Below, in pieces: positions 7,435 through 13,849 of a DNA stretch of 13,849 bases (position 1 is its first letter; every line of letters begins with the position of its first letter). The notes under the pieces are model-generated. The model was not told the DNA's origin, ran no database searches, and saw only the letters and a list, made by a program, of their open reading frames with translations. Position numbers and translations under genes: made by a program. This stretch comes from an uncultured Nitrospinaceae bacterium (lineage in GTDB: Bacteria > Nitrospinota > Nitrospinia > Nitrospinales > VA-1), in assembly GCA_905182935.1 (NCBI GenBank), contig CAJJDL010000026.1, positions 1 to 13,849 on the forward strand, given 5' to 3'.

Positions 7435-7499
7435 TCAGGTTAGAACTTAGGAAATTCATCAGTTACTAAGAAAAAACCAAATAAAATCAGTTAACCTGA
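7435..7499 (+). repeat. Nested inverted repeat in the leader of the membrane-protein gene
   Basis: TCAGGTTA (7435-7442) pairs perfectly with TAACCTGA (7492-7499), and inside this loop CTTAG (7446-7450) pairs with CTAAG (7466-7470). As RNA this would be an eight-pair outer stem enclosing a five-pair inner stem, ending about 35-50 nt before the start codon. It could be leader structure or a spaced operator. No riboswitch class is recognised, and chance in AT-rich DNA is possible. Confidence 0.3.
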
Positions 7500-7533
7500 T
7501 ATTTTTAGTTAAGAGGTAATCATTTAGTAGTGT

Positions 7534-7537
7534 GGAG
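7534..7537 (+). promoter_or_regulatory. Ribosome binding site deciding the start of the membrane-protein gene
   Basis: GGAG lies nine bases before ATG 7547. Upstream in-frame GTG codons at 7532 and 7541 are less well placed; the GAGG at 7513-7516 is 15 bases from the first of them. The ATG is therefore preferred. Confidence 0.5.
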
Positions 7538-7546
7538 CTAGTGCAT

Positions 7547-7930
7547 ATGGTTGAAAATTATTCTAGGGAAATAAATATTGATAAGCCGGATTTAAAAAAA
7601 TATAGGTTAGCCGGATTTGGTTTTTTGGTTCTCAATATAGTTTACATTATCGTCGCTTGGTGGAAACTACCACCGATTGATTCAGCAATGAGCAAGATAG
7701 TGTATGTTGGTTTCTTTGTTTTTATTGCTATCGTACTAATTGTCACACCATTTATTCTTAATGGGGGAAAATCTCTAGTTAAAGTGCTGGCGTTAATGTA
7801 CGGAGGAAGAGCGATATTTTCAATATATACTTTGATAGGTGGAGATGTGTTTCCGGCGGTTCCCTATTTGTTGCCTTGTGTGATTCTAACGTTTTATTTA
7901 TTAGGAAGAGCGGCCTGGGATTGGTGGTAG
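7547..7930 (+). CDS. Small four-helix integral membrane protein of unknown function
   Basis: From ATG 7547 the product has 127 residues; a GTG at 7532 would add five. After a charged cytoplasmic-looking start (VENYSREINIDKPDLKKYR) there are four hydrophobic stretches: LAGFGFLVLNIVYIIVAWW, IVYVGFFVFIAIVLIVTPF, VKVLALMYGGRAIFSIYTL and VPYLLPCVILTFYLLGRAAW. The last ends at a WDWW C-terminus. There is no signal peptide cleavage site, no conserved catalytic motif and no transporter signature, and I do not recognise the family. It is transcribed away from rpmH and lies 54 bp before the methyltransferase-like gene on the same strand, so the two may form an operon. The reading frame is probably real because of its clean transmembrane pattern and GGAG site. 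Confidence 0.65.
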   Translation: MVENYSREINIDKPDLKKYRLAGFGFLVLNIVYIIVAWWKLPPIDSAMSKIVYVGFFVFIAIVLIVTPFILNGGKSLVKVLALMYGGRAIFSIYTLIGGDVFPAVPYLLPCVILTFYLLGRAAWDWW

Positions 7931-7984
7931 TTATAAAATTAATAGACTTCGTACTAACATGCTCAAAATTAAAGTGCACTGTTT

Positions 7985-9106
7985 ATGACCGATAGAATTG
8001 ACCCAGTATTTATTAATGATTCGTGTCGTATTCCTTTGTTAACCGATTATGGGCGGGCTTTTTTGGGGCTTGAAAATTCAAATTCCCCAGAACTAACCAA
8101 GCGCGTAAAGTCCTTATTTTGGTATTTAAGTGACCGTCTGGGTTTCCCAGACTCGATAGAGGGCAATAAAAATCAAAAATATTTCAATATATTGCTTCGA
8201 TCAATTTACCCAGAAGTAATGATTGACCTGGCTGATTTGATATATGCTCAACATGAGCGCATAGCGGTGCATTTAAATTTTGACCACATTAATACTAACC
8301 TAAAAAAATACAATAATGAAAATAGTAATTCATTAAAAAATATAAATCAAAAAATGACTGAACTGTTCTATCAACTAGCAAGAACGGTTATTGAAAGTCA
8401 GGTTTTGAGGCAAGATTTTAAAATTATTCAATTGCTTAGTGAAAGCTATAGTTATTATTTATATCAGACAAAAAACTTTCCATGGGAAGACCCTGTTCAG
8501 CCCAATATCTTGAACCGCCAGCAGCCAGTATTGGATGTTGCTACTGGATTAACGGGTTTCAGCAGGATTTACTCTTGGCCAGATAATCATCCACAGTTGG
8601 TATTGTCTGATAATGAACCTTTTATTGTGGCAGGGCTATCTCACTATCTAACGCTTATAGGAAAAAATAATATAGTAATTATTGAGTCAGATTTTCCATC
8701 AAAGCCACCACTAGGAATGAAGTTTGGTTTTATCATGGTAAATAAATTTTTACACCATTTGCAAAGAGCAGATCGGGTTAATTTTTTGAAATGGGCTATG
8801 GATGCTCTGGAGGTAGGTGGGCTTTTAGAGATTTTGGATACTGACTTAGAACATTACATGATTCAACAGTCAGGACTGCCTGAAATTAGAGATAAACTAA
8901 CATTAGGTTATCGAGAAACATTAGTAGAGATAGAAAATAGCTTTGCTGATACATTAAAATATGATGTTGAAGATGCGGAGTTCCGAGTCATTCATTTTGA
9001 TTGCCAAGAATACTGTGATGATACAGATGCATTTAGCCAAAACCCTGGAGATATTATCTCTTTAAAGTTTAAAGGACTTGAAATTATTGCAGAAAAGCCA
9101 GCGTAA
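7985..9106 (+). CDS. Class I SAM-dependent methyltransferase-like protein
   Basis: 373 residues. The N-terminal half (about 1-170) is mostly helical and unrecognised. The C-terminal half shows a Rossmann methyltransferase pattern: motif I LDVATGLTG (183-191), acidic residues after strand 2 (SDN, 208-210), post-motif strand FGFIMVNKFLHHL (247-259) and LEVGGLLEILD (275-285). Motif I is close to the usual 'hDhG.G.G', with Ala-Thr-Gly in place of Gly-x-Gly. An all-helical N-terminal domain before a methyltransferase domain recalls O-methyltransferases that dimerise through their N-termini, but the substrate is unknown. The start is ATG 7985 without a clear ribosome site. It probably shares a transcript with the upstream membrane-protein gene. 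It is convergent with the ModE-like gene 38 bp away. Confidence 0.65.
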   Translation: MTDRIDPVFINDSCRIPLLTDYGRAFLGLENSNSPELTKRVKSLFWYLSDRLGFPDSIEGNKNQKYFNILLRSIYPEVMIDLADLIYAQHERIAVHLNFDHINTNLKKYNNENSNSLKNINQKMTELFYQLARTVIESQVLRQDFKIIQLLSESYSYYLYQTKNFPWEDPVQPNILNRQQPVLDVATGLTGFSRIYSWPDNHPQLVLSDNEPFIVAGLSHYLTLIGKNNIVIIESDFPSKPPLGMKFGFIMVNKFLHHLQRADRVNFLKWAMDALEVGGLLEILDTDLEHYMIQQSGLPEIRDKLTLGYRETLVEIENSFADTLKYDVEDAEFRVIHFDCQEYCDDTDAFSQNPGDIISLKFKGLEIIAEKPA

Positions 9107-9144
9107 AAAAATAGATTAGAATTGGTTATGTTGAGTTAACCAGG

Positions 9145-9555
9145 CTATTTAAGGGAGCGTTTAATTAACTTCCAATCTGGTTGGATAGCGTTCTCTGCTT
9201 TTTTTTCCATTGCGCGATATGTTTTTGTTGTTTTTTTTCCAAGTGGAGTAAGGTGAGAGCCTCCTCCTTTACCCCCTCCAGCGGAACCCTCAACTAGGTA
9301 AGACTTAAAACTTTTATTCATGGTATCAACGAGAGTCCATGCTCGGCGATAACTCAAGCCTAGCTCACGAGCTGCTTTGGAAATAGAGCCAGAACGTTCA
9401 ATTTCCTCTAAAAGGTCAACTTTTCCTGGCCCGAGAGCTATTTGACTATCAGAAACCACTCTTATACGAGGCAGACAGCTGGCCGTTTCCAATTTTTTAG
9501 AAGTCAATGAAGTATCTCCAATGATTAGAGGATTTAAAAAAATATGAGCTTGCAC
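9145..9555 (-). CDS. ModE-type winged-helix transcriptional regulator, DNA-binding domain only
   Basis: 136 residues matching the N-terminal DNA-binding half of ModE. KVDLLEEIERSGSISKAARE (about 45-64) and LGLSYRRAWTLVDTMN (about 65-80) form the LysR-like helix-turn-helix. The Gly-rich wing GSAGGGKGGGSHLT (90-103) is the hallmark of the family (GGKGGGG in E. coli ModE). The C-terminal molybdate-binding TOBE domains are missing: the protein ends after about 50 more residues, against about 260 in full ModE. It may therefore not sense molybdate directly. The start is GTG 9555; the resulting MQAHIFL resembles ModE's MQAEILL. A TTG at 9507 with GGAGA upstream is an alternative. Regulated genes are unknown. 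Confidence 0.85.
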   Translation of the reverse strand: MQAHIFLNPLIIGDTSLTSKKLETASCLPRIRVVSDSQIALGPGKVDLLEEIERSGSISKAARELGLSYRRAWTLVDTMNKSFKSYLVEGSAGGGKGGGSHLTPLGKKTTKTYRAMEKKAENAIQPDWKLIKRSLK

Positions 9556-9615
9556 CAGTTGGTTGTTATATTTTTTTCTAATTTAGTCGTTGGCGAGTTA
9601 TCTAAAAAAACCTGC

Positions 9616-9643
9616 ATCTTAATTTAAGAATGATAATTGTGAA
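9616..9643 (-). promoter_or_regulatory. Possible promoter of the ModE-like gene
   Basis: On the minus strand TTCACA (9638-9643, five of six to TTGACA) lies 16 bp before TAAGAT (9616-9621, four of six to TATAAT), about 60 bp upstream of the GTG start. It is a moderate match in AT-rich DNA, so chance is quite possible. Confidence 0.25.
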
Positions 9644-9763
9644 AGACGTTCTAAGAAAATTTACCCTAAAATTGGGCGCGTAGGTAGTCTCGCTGAATTG
9701 GACTTTATTAGAGATTATGCCAAAAATATTAAGAATTGGCATTGAAATTAATTGAGAGCTAGA

Positions 9764-9783
9764 TTATTTTTTATAAAAAATAA
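9764..9783. repeat. Perfect 20-bp AT-only palindrome
   Basis: TTATTTTTTA followed immediately by its exact reverse complement. It has no loop and no G or C. On the minus strand it forms the U-rich tract after the hairpin at 9788-9801. It may simply reflect that tract and its mirror. Confidence 0.6.
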
Positions 9784-9801
9784 ATTACGCTTTTGAAAGC
9801 G
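9767..9801 (-). terminator. Terminator-like hairpin and U-rich tract (minus strand)
   Basis: On the minus strand CGCTTT and AAAGCG (9788-9801) form a six-pair stem with a two-base loop, or five pairs with four bases. ATAAA/TTTAT pairing across an internal loop could extend it. It is followed by a T-rich run (TAATTTATTTTTT, 9767 upward). This is close to a rho-independent terminator. It could end transcripts of the lepA-lepB-HAD operon, though it would lie about 350 nt beyond the HAD stop codon. Confidence 0.4.
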
Positions 9802-9840
9802 GTTTATAATGATTGGTGTAAGAATTTTAAGAATAGTTAA

Positions 9841-10054
9841 AGTTTATTAGGTTTTTTAATTTTATTTTGGTGGAGCATTGTAAAAAATTCAACTCGGTTA
9901 TTTCCTTTGATAGCAATGATTGCGTTTATTGGCTACGCAACAACAGGTGGTGGTTTTTTTTATTGTTGGTGCGTCGAAAAAGTGGTCTCAATCGAAGCTG
10001 AGTGATGAGAATTTGAAAAGAATGCCTATTACAACGTGGGAGCTATGGAAATAG
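9841..10054 (+). pseudogene. Frameshifted remnant of a small membrane protein
   Basis: In one frame (from 9841, right after a TAA and with no start codon) the DNA reads a hydrophobic protein: LLGFLILFWWSIVKN, then RLFPLIAMIAFIGYATTGG, reaching a run of eight T at about 9954-9961. Removing one T (or adding two) joins it to a second open frame from 9962: IVGASKKWSQSKLSDENL, then KRMPITTWELWK and TAG at 10052-10054. The joined product would be about 70 residues: two hydrophobic segments and a polar tail with a sensible ending. An ATG at 9809 in the second frame could be the original start, which requires another frameshift near 9840. The family is not recognised. The alternatives are a homopolymer sequencing error, phase-variable expression or coincidence. 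Confidence 0.4.
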
Positions 10055-10150
10055 TAATTAATTTTTAATTTGACATGAGATTTAAATTCATTTTTTCGTT
10101 TGAGGAGGGTTTTTTTAGATTCACATTAGGGTGGTTTATCGGGTAAAGAA

Positions 10151-10849
10151 TCAACTATCTAGAGCCACTGAAAAATCGGATAAGCTAGAAAAAATCAAAT
10201 CAGCCTCACTAAAGTCTATGTTTTGATTTAGTTGGTTCAGGATAATAATACACGACATATTGGCAGCTTTAGCAGCGATTAGCCCTTTTAAAGCGTCTTC
10301 AATGACCATACATTGTGACGCATTACAGTGCAGTGACTTAGCAGCATTTATGAAAATATCTGGGTGAGGTTTTTCTTTTGTTGCAGATTCTTTGCCTAGA
10401 ATATTATCGAATAAGTCTTCAGCACCAGAGTTTTTGAGAATAGCACGGATGTCATGTTTCCATGAACCGGATGCGATTGCTACGGGTAAATTAGCCTTGA
10501 GTTTTCTAGCTACTTTAATCGCCTCTGGAAATAATTTAATGTCTCCATTTTGACAATACTGTGAATATACTTCAAATTTTTGTTCGCGTAATTTAATTGG
10601 ATCGATAGGCAAGTCAAGGTTATGCCTTTTAATTTCACCGGCGATACCTTGACCTTTTGATGTCCATTCCACCCAGTACTCACTTTTATTCAAACTGTGT
10701 CCATATTTTTCGAATATCTGATTGTAGGCGAGATAGTGGTAAGGTTCTGAATCGGCAAGAAGGCCATCAAAGTCAAAAATTATCCCATTGGTTTTTTTTA
10801 AGAGCGACTTTAATTTTTCGGACTGAGATAACTCATTTAAAGAATTCAT
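10151..10849 (-). CDS. HAD-superfamily phosphatase/phosphomutase-like hydrolase (subfamily IA)
   Basis: 232 residues with all four HAD motifs. Motif I is IFDFDGLLADSEP (24-36; nucleophile Asp26, acid/base Asp28), motif II ASGS (Ser127), motif III Lys160 in KEKPHPD and motif IV IEDALKG (Glu184-Asp185). The helical cap between motifs I and II is of the C1/IA type, as in beta-phosphoglucomutase and sugar-phosphate phosphatases. The substrate cannot be told from sequence; small phosphorylated metabolites are usual. It starts 15 bp after the lepB stop codon on the same strand, so it is probably the last gene of the lepA-lepB operon. The extra 20 residues before motif I have no evident feature. Confidence 0.9.
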   Translation of the reverse strand: MNSLNELSQSEKLKSLLKKTNGIIFDFDGLLADSEPYHYLAYNQIFEKYGHSLNKSEYWVEWTSKGQGIAGEIKRHNLDLPIDPIKLREQKFEVYSQYCQNGDIKLFPEAIKVARKLKANLPVAIASGSWKHDIRAILKNSGAEDLFDNILGKESATKEKPHPDIFINAAKSLHCNASQCMVIEDALKGLIAAKAANMSCIIILNQLNQNIDFSEADLIFSSLSDFSVALDS

Positions 10850-10864
10850 AAAAAGTGTAATTAA

Positions 10865-11542
10865 TTAGCGAAGTATTTGCCCAAACCTATCAGACCTAAC
10901 CCAATTATCTTCCGAATTCCATGACCAGTAGATTACAAGAGCCTTACCTTTAACTTTATTTATTTCAAGAAACCCCCAAAAGCGGCTGTCCTGACTATTT
11001 TCTCTGTTATCTCCCATCATGAATAAGTGTCCAGGTGGAACCAGAATAGGTCCAAAATCATCTCGCGGTACAAGCCGAGTTTGTTGAGGCGCGTCCGTAT
11101 GTCTAGCGTGCTCTTCTAAAATAAGTTTTTCATTAATATAAACCTTTTGTTGTCGAACTTCTAATAGATCACCAGGTACACCAATCACTCGTTTAATAAA
11201 ATCTCTATTTTCGTTTTTAGGATATTTAAAAACGATAATGTCTTCGTGTTTGGGAACTTTTTGAAAAAATATAATATCGTCAAAAAGCTTTATGTTAAGA
11301 AATGGAATAGTATTTGGGATATGAATTCCGTAGGCAAATTTAGAGACAAGAATATGGTCACCAATGAGGAGTGTGTTTTTCATAGATCCTGATGGAATTT
11401 TAAATGCCTGAATTATAAAGGTGCGGATAAGTAGAGCTAGCAAGAGGGCAATAAAGATTGCCTCGGCGTATTCCCGAAAAATGCTCTTACTACTTTTCTT
11501 AATACCTTGAATAGGTTTGTCTTTAGAGGGATTATTTTCCAT
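10865..11542 (-). CDS. lepB: Signal peptidase I
   Basis: A 225-residue type I signal peptidase that cleaves signal peptides from exported proteins at the outer face of the inner membrane. After a Lys/Ser-rich cytoplasmic start, a single membrane anchor ([19 protein letters not shown], about 29-47) leads to box B IPSGSM with nucleophile Ser53. Box D is [11 protein letters not shown] with general base Lys117, and box E is [14 protein letters not shown]. It is shorter than E. coli LepB (324), with one rather than two N-terminal helices as in many bacteria. Its ATG lies inside the end of lepA: the two genes overlap by 11 bp in different frames, implying translational coupling. Confidence 0.97.
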   Translation of the reverse strand: MENNPSKDKPIQGIKKSSKSIFREYAEAIFIALLLALLIRTFIIQAFKIPSGSMKNTLLIGDHILVSKFAYGIHIPNTIPFLNIKLFDDIIFFQKVPKHEDIIVFKYPKNENRDFIKRVIGVPGDLLEVRQQKVYINEKLILEEHARHTDAPQQTRLVPRDDFGPILVPPGHLFMMGDNRENSQDSRFWGFLEINKVKGKALVIYWSWNSEDNWVRSDRFGQILR

Positions 11543-13334
11543 CGGTTCTCAATACGGCTAAAAAAGCTTCTTGTGGGATTTCTACTCTTCCAATTAGTTT
11601 CATTTTCTTTTTACCGGCTTTCTGTTTTTCAAGTAATTTACGTTTGCGAGAAATATCTCCGCCATAGCACTTTGCCAGCACATTTTTTCTTAGTGCTTTG
11701 ATTGTCTCCCGAGCGATAACCTTGCTTCCGATTGCTGCTTGAATGGCTACTTCAAACATTTGTTGGGGAATTTTTTCTTTAAGTCTTTTTGCCAGTTCTT
11801 TTCCTTGGGAATATGCCTTGTCTGTATGGATTATTAAGGATAATGCATCAACTACTTCACCATTTAATAGAATATCTAGCTTGACCAGTTTAGAAATGCG
11901 AAAATTCAGAAACTCGTAGTCAAAAGAGGCATACCCTTGAGTAGCCGACTTTAGTTGATCGTAAAAGTCTAAAACGATTTCGCTAAAAGGTAACTCGTAT
12001 TGTAGTAATACGGTTTTAGGATTCAAGTATTCCATTTTAATTTGAATTCCTCGTCGGTCGCGCGCAAGAGACATTATTACTCCAATGTGTTGATCTGGGC
12101 AAATGATTGTGCCAAGGACGTATGGTTCTTTCATATGATCTACGCTACGCATTTCTTTTAACTTTGCAGGATTATCGAGCATGATGTCTGACCCATCAGT
12201 GGAGTAAACTTTAAATGCTACACTGGGTGCAGTGGTGAGTAGGTCAATACTATATTCTCTTTCGAGCCGCTCACGAATGATTTCCATATGTAAAAGGCCT
12301 AGAAAACCGCAACGAAATCCAAACCCCAGTGCTTGTGATGATTCTGGTTCGTAGGTGAATGAAGCATCATTGAGTGTTAGTTTGTCCAATGCGTCGCGCA
12401 ATAATTCATATTGGTCACCAGATATGGGGTACAATCCACTAAAAACCATGGGCTTAGCTTCTTTGTAACCTACAAGAGCATTCTTTGTAGGTCGATTTGC
12501 CTCTGTTATGGTGTCACCAATTTTGGTTTGATTCATTTCTTTGATTCCTGCGATCAGGTATCCCACTTCTCCTGCTTGTAATGATTTTCCTGGTTTTTGG
12601 GCGGGGGTAAACGTTCCTGTTTCCTCTACATTAAACTCCCTCCCTGCGGCCATTAAACGAATACGCATCCCAACGTCTAATCGGCCTTCCACCACGCGCA
12701 CCAGTAGAATTATTCCTCGATAAGAATCAAACCAAGCATCAAATAAAAGAGCTTTGAGTGGTTTTTCGCGGTCACCAGTGGGTGCAGGAATAAATTTTAC
12801 TACGGCTTTCATTATATCTTCTATGCCGATTCCTTCTTTTGCGCTAGTCAAAACGGCTTGGTCTGATTCAATTTGCAACACATCTTCTAATTGTTCTTTT
12901 ACTGAGTCAGGGTCGGCACTGGGTAAGTCTATTTTGTTGATAACTGGAATGATAGTGAGATTGTTTTGCGTTGCAAGATTCACATTGGCGATGGTTTGAG
13001 CTTGGATACCTTGAGTCGCATCAACGATCAGTAAAACTCCTTCACAGGCTGCCAGACTACGAGATACTTCATAGGCAAAGTCGACATGTCCAGGAGTATC
13101 AATCATGTTAAAGGTATAGTCTTCTCCGTTAGGATGCTTATATTGGAGACAAACTGTTTGCGCCTTAATAGTGATTCCTCGCTCGCGCTCAATGTCCATA
13201 TTATCGAGAACTTGTTCTTTCATTTCTCTTTTTTCTAGCCCACCAGTGAACAGGATGAGTTTATCAGCAAGGGTAGATTTGCCATGATCTATATGGGCTA
13301 TTATAGAAAAATTACGAATTTGATTTTGATTCAT
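11532..13334 (-). CDS. lepA: Elongation factor 4 (LepA), ribosomal back-translocating GTPase
   Basis: Full length at 600 residues. G motifs are AHIDHGKS (13-20), RGITI (52-56), DTPGH (79-83), NKID (133-136) and a TSAKEG G5 stretch. Domains II, III and V resemble EF-G ([20 protein letters not shown] marks domain III). The LepA-specific C-terminal domain is present ([20 protein letters not shown], then [12 protein letters not shown]). LepA binds ribosomes and is tied to translation under stress and to 30S biogenesis. It forms the classic lepA-lepB pair. No strong ribosome site is seen before ATG 13334, although the N-terminus aligns well with the family. It is preceded by another gene 35 bp away on the same strand. 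Confidence 0.98.
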   Translation of the reverse strand: MNQNQIRNFSIIAHIDHGKSTLADKLILFTGGLEKREMKEQVLDNMDIERERGITIKAQTVCLQYKHPNGEDYTFNMIDTPGHVDFAYEVSRSLAACEGVLLIVDATQGIQAQTIANVNLATQNNLTIIPVINKIDLPSADPDSVKEQLEDVLQIESDQAVLTSAKEGIGIEDIMKAVVKFIPAPTGDREKPLKALLFDAWFDSYRGIILLVRVVEGRLDVGMRIRLMAAGREFNVEETGTFTPAQKPGKSLQAGEVGYLIAGIKEMNQTKIGDTITEANRPTKNALVGYKEAKPMVFSGLYPISGDQYELLRDALDKLTLNDASFTYEPESSQALGFGFRCGFLGLLHMEIIRERLEREYSIDLLTTAPSVAFKVYSTDGSDIMLDNPAKLKEMRSVDHMKEPYVLGTIICPDQHIGVIMSLARDRRGIQIKMEYLNPKTVLLQYELPFSEIVLDFYDQLKSATQGYASFDYEFLNFRISKLVKLDILLNGEVVDALSLIIHTDKAYSQGKELAKRLKEKIPQQMFEVAIQAAIGSKVIARETIKALRKNVLAKCYGGDISRKRKLLEKQKAGKKKMKLIGRVEIPQEAFLAVLRTDGK

Positions 13335-13369
13335 TTGATAAAATTTTTTACTTTTTGAGAGGTGTAGAA

Positions 13370-13849
13370 TTATCCCGTTACTTGATGTTCCTTAGTGTAG
13401 GTAGGAAATTTTTCTGGTGAATTGAGAAAGTTATACCATTCGTCGTATCGACTTTTAATGGCTTCGTAGTCAGAGTCTCGGTCTATGTCCAAAGCTGCTC
13501 CTGGATAGGGAACCTCCAAGCCTTTGAATCTTGTATTAAGAAGACTAGAAATACAACTTTCCATATCTTGTTTCGCTGTCCATTTTTTGAAGAATTTTAC
13601 AGGGAAACTCCATCCAATTGATGAAAAAAGTTGACATAATTGAAGCCCAATATAACAGCGGTAGTATCTGAGCTTAATTTTCCCTAATAAGTTGCGACCA
13701 AACAGTATAATTTTTTTAAAGTCCCTCTGGTAACGATACTGGTACATTTTTTGTACGTATTCTCTATTCGCTATTCTGAGGGGTTTTACCAGATGTAGAT
13801 TATTGATTCTATAGTTATTTTCTTTGAGGTGAAGATAAGCCATCTTAAT
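13370..13849 (-). CDS. Nucleotidyltransferase-like protein, C-terminal part (cut by window edge)
   Basis: The frame is open to the right edge. The ATG at 13843 is unlikely to be the real start, because the visible 157 residues lack the N-terminal nucleotide-binding loop. [11 protein letters not shown] resembles the '(G)GN..l..P' region of NTP-transferase (MobA/IspD-like) domains. [20 protein letters not shown] resembles their closing 'DIDtpeDye' metal-binding segment. A middle basic stretch ([18 protein letters not shown]) is also seen. This would be a cytoplasmic enzyme activating a sugar, polyol or cofactor with an NTP; the substrate is unknown. Molybdenum cofactor nucleotidyltransferase is one possibility among several. 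It ends with TAA at 13370-13372, 35 bp before lepA, so it is likely in the same operon. Confidence 0.5.
   Translation of the reverse strand: MKMAYLHLKENNYRINNLHLVKPLRIANREYVQKMYQYRYQRDFKKIILFGRNLLGKIKLRYYRCYIGLQLCQLFSSIGWSFPVKFFKKWTAKQDMESCISSLLNTRFKGLEVPYPGAALDIDRDSDYEAIKSRYDEWYNFLNSPEKFPTYTKEHQVTG

Larger units (their letters stand above)
7164..7546. other. Divergent intergenic region between rpmH and the membrane-protein gene
   Basis: About 380 bp of AT-rich DNA. The rpmH-proximal half holds the predicted minus-strand promoter and the GGGAT/ATCCC repeats. The other half holds an eight-T run (near 7367-7374) and a nested inverted repeat at 7435-7499. I found no convincing plus-strand promoter for the membrane-protein gene, no tRNA and no credible small ORF. 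I looked for DnaA boxes, because rpmH/rnpA sit near the replication origin in many bacteria, and saw none. Confidence 0.6.
9556..10150. other. 595-bp region without an intact gene
   Basis: This gap lies between the start of the ModE-like gene and the end of the HAD gene. It contains the possible ModE-like promoter, a 40-codon start-less open frame (9623-9745, plus) and an AT-only palindrome (9764-9783). It also holds a minus-strand terminator-like hairpin (9767-9801) and a frameshifted small ORF (9841-10054, plus). The remaining 10055-10150 is AT-rich, with a GAGGAGGG-T7 stretch but no gene. The mixture suggests decayed coding DNA. Confidence 0.5.

Noticed and set aside
7164..7531. Possible replication origin next to rpmH
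   Set aside because: No DnaA-box cluster and no dnaA gene seen; rpmH-rnpA position alone is not evidence.
9123..9142. TGGTTA/TAACCA hairpin between the methyltransferase and ModE-like genes as a terminator
   Set aside because: Six-pair weak stem with no adjoining T run on either strand.
9629..9642. Fur-box-like ATGATAAT upstream of the ModE-like gene
   Set aside because: Only one half resembles the consensus and the palindromic partner is poor.

Overview
The window looks like core chromosome of an AT-rich, flagellated, Gram-negative bacterium. The evidence is a FliD filament-cap gene, a long-form YidC with a large periplasmic domain, and classic housekeeping genes. The AroD-AroE fusion, the sparse Shine-Dalgarno sites and the protein style fit a deltaproteobacterium- or Nitrospinota-like lineage better than an enteric bacterium. 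That placement is inference; the window holds no rRNA or other decisive marker.

Layout, left to right. (1) 1-1175, plus strand: the end of a flagellar operon, with the C-terminus of FliD, a coiled-coil FlgN/FliT-like chaperone starting directly after the FliD stop codon, and a small unrecognised protein with a VSISPEAR motif. (2) 1330-2799, plus: a fused 3-dehydroquinate dehydratase / shikimate dehydrogenase (aroDE). (3) 7163 down to 2899, minus: the conserved ribosome / RNase P / membrane-insertion cluster rpmH-rnpA-yidD-yidC-mnmE, followed by a single-domain rhodanese. rpmH (7029-7163) is not an obvious long ORF. It lies under an open N-terminal extension of the rnpA frame and was found by translating the other frame. 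A good sigma70-type promoter sits upstream of it. (4) About 7164-10150: an accessory-looking stretch with an orphan four-helix membrane protein, an unusual SAM-methyltransferase-like protein, a ModE-type single-domain regulator, and a 595-bp gap. The gap holds what looks like a frameshifted small membrane-protein gene, an AT-only palindrome and a terminator-like hairpin. (5) 13849 down to 10151, minus: a nucleotidyltransferase-like protein (cut by the window edge), lepA (EF4), lepB (signal peptidase I, overlapping lepA by 11 bp) and a HAD phosphatase, closely spaced as one operon.

How the genes work together: rpmH/rnpA, mnmE and lepA serve ribosome supply, tRNA 5' processing, tRNA wobble modification and translation. 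yidD, yidC and lepB serve membrane-protein insertion and signal-peptide removal. The flagellar genes build and chaperone the filament cap and hook-filament junction.

I see no CRISPR array, transposase, phage gene, tRNA/rRNA gene or recognisable defence system. Points worth a second look are the rpmH/rnpA overlap, altered residues in RnpA (RNR to RNL) and in AroE (second substrate serine to glycine), the frameshifted ORF at 9841-10054, and the unrecognised membrane protein / methyltransferase pair.
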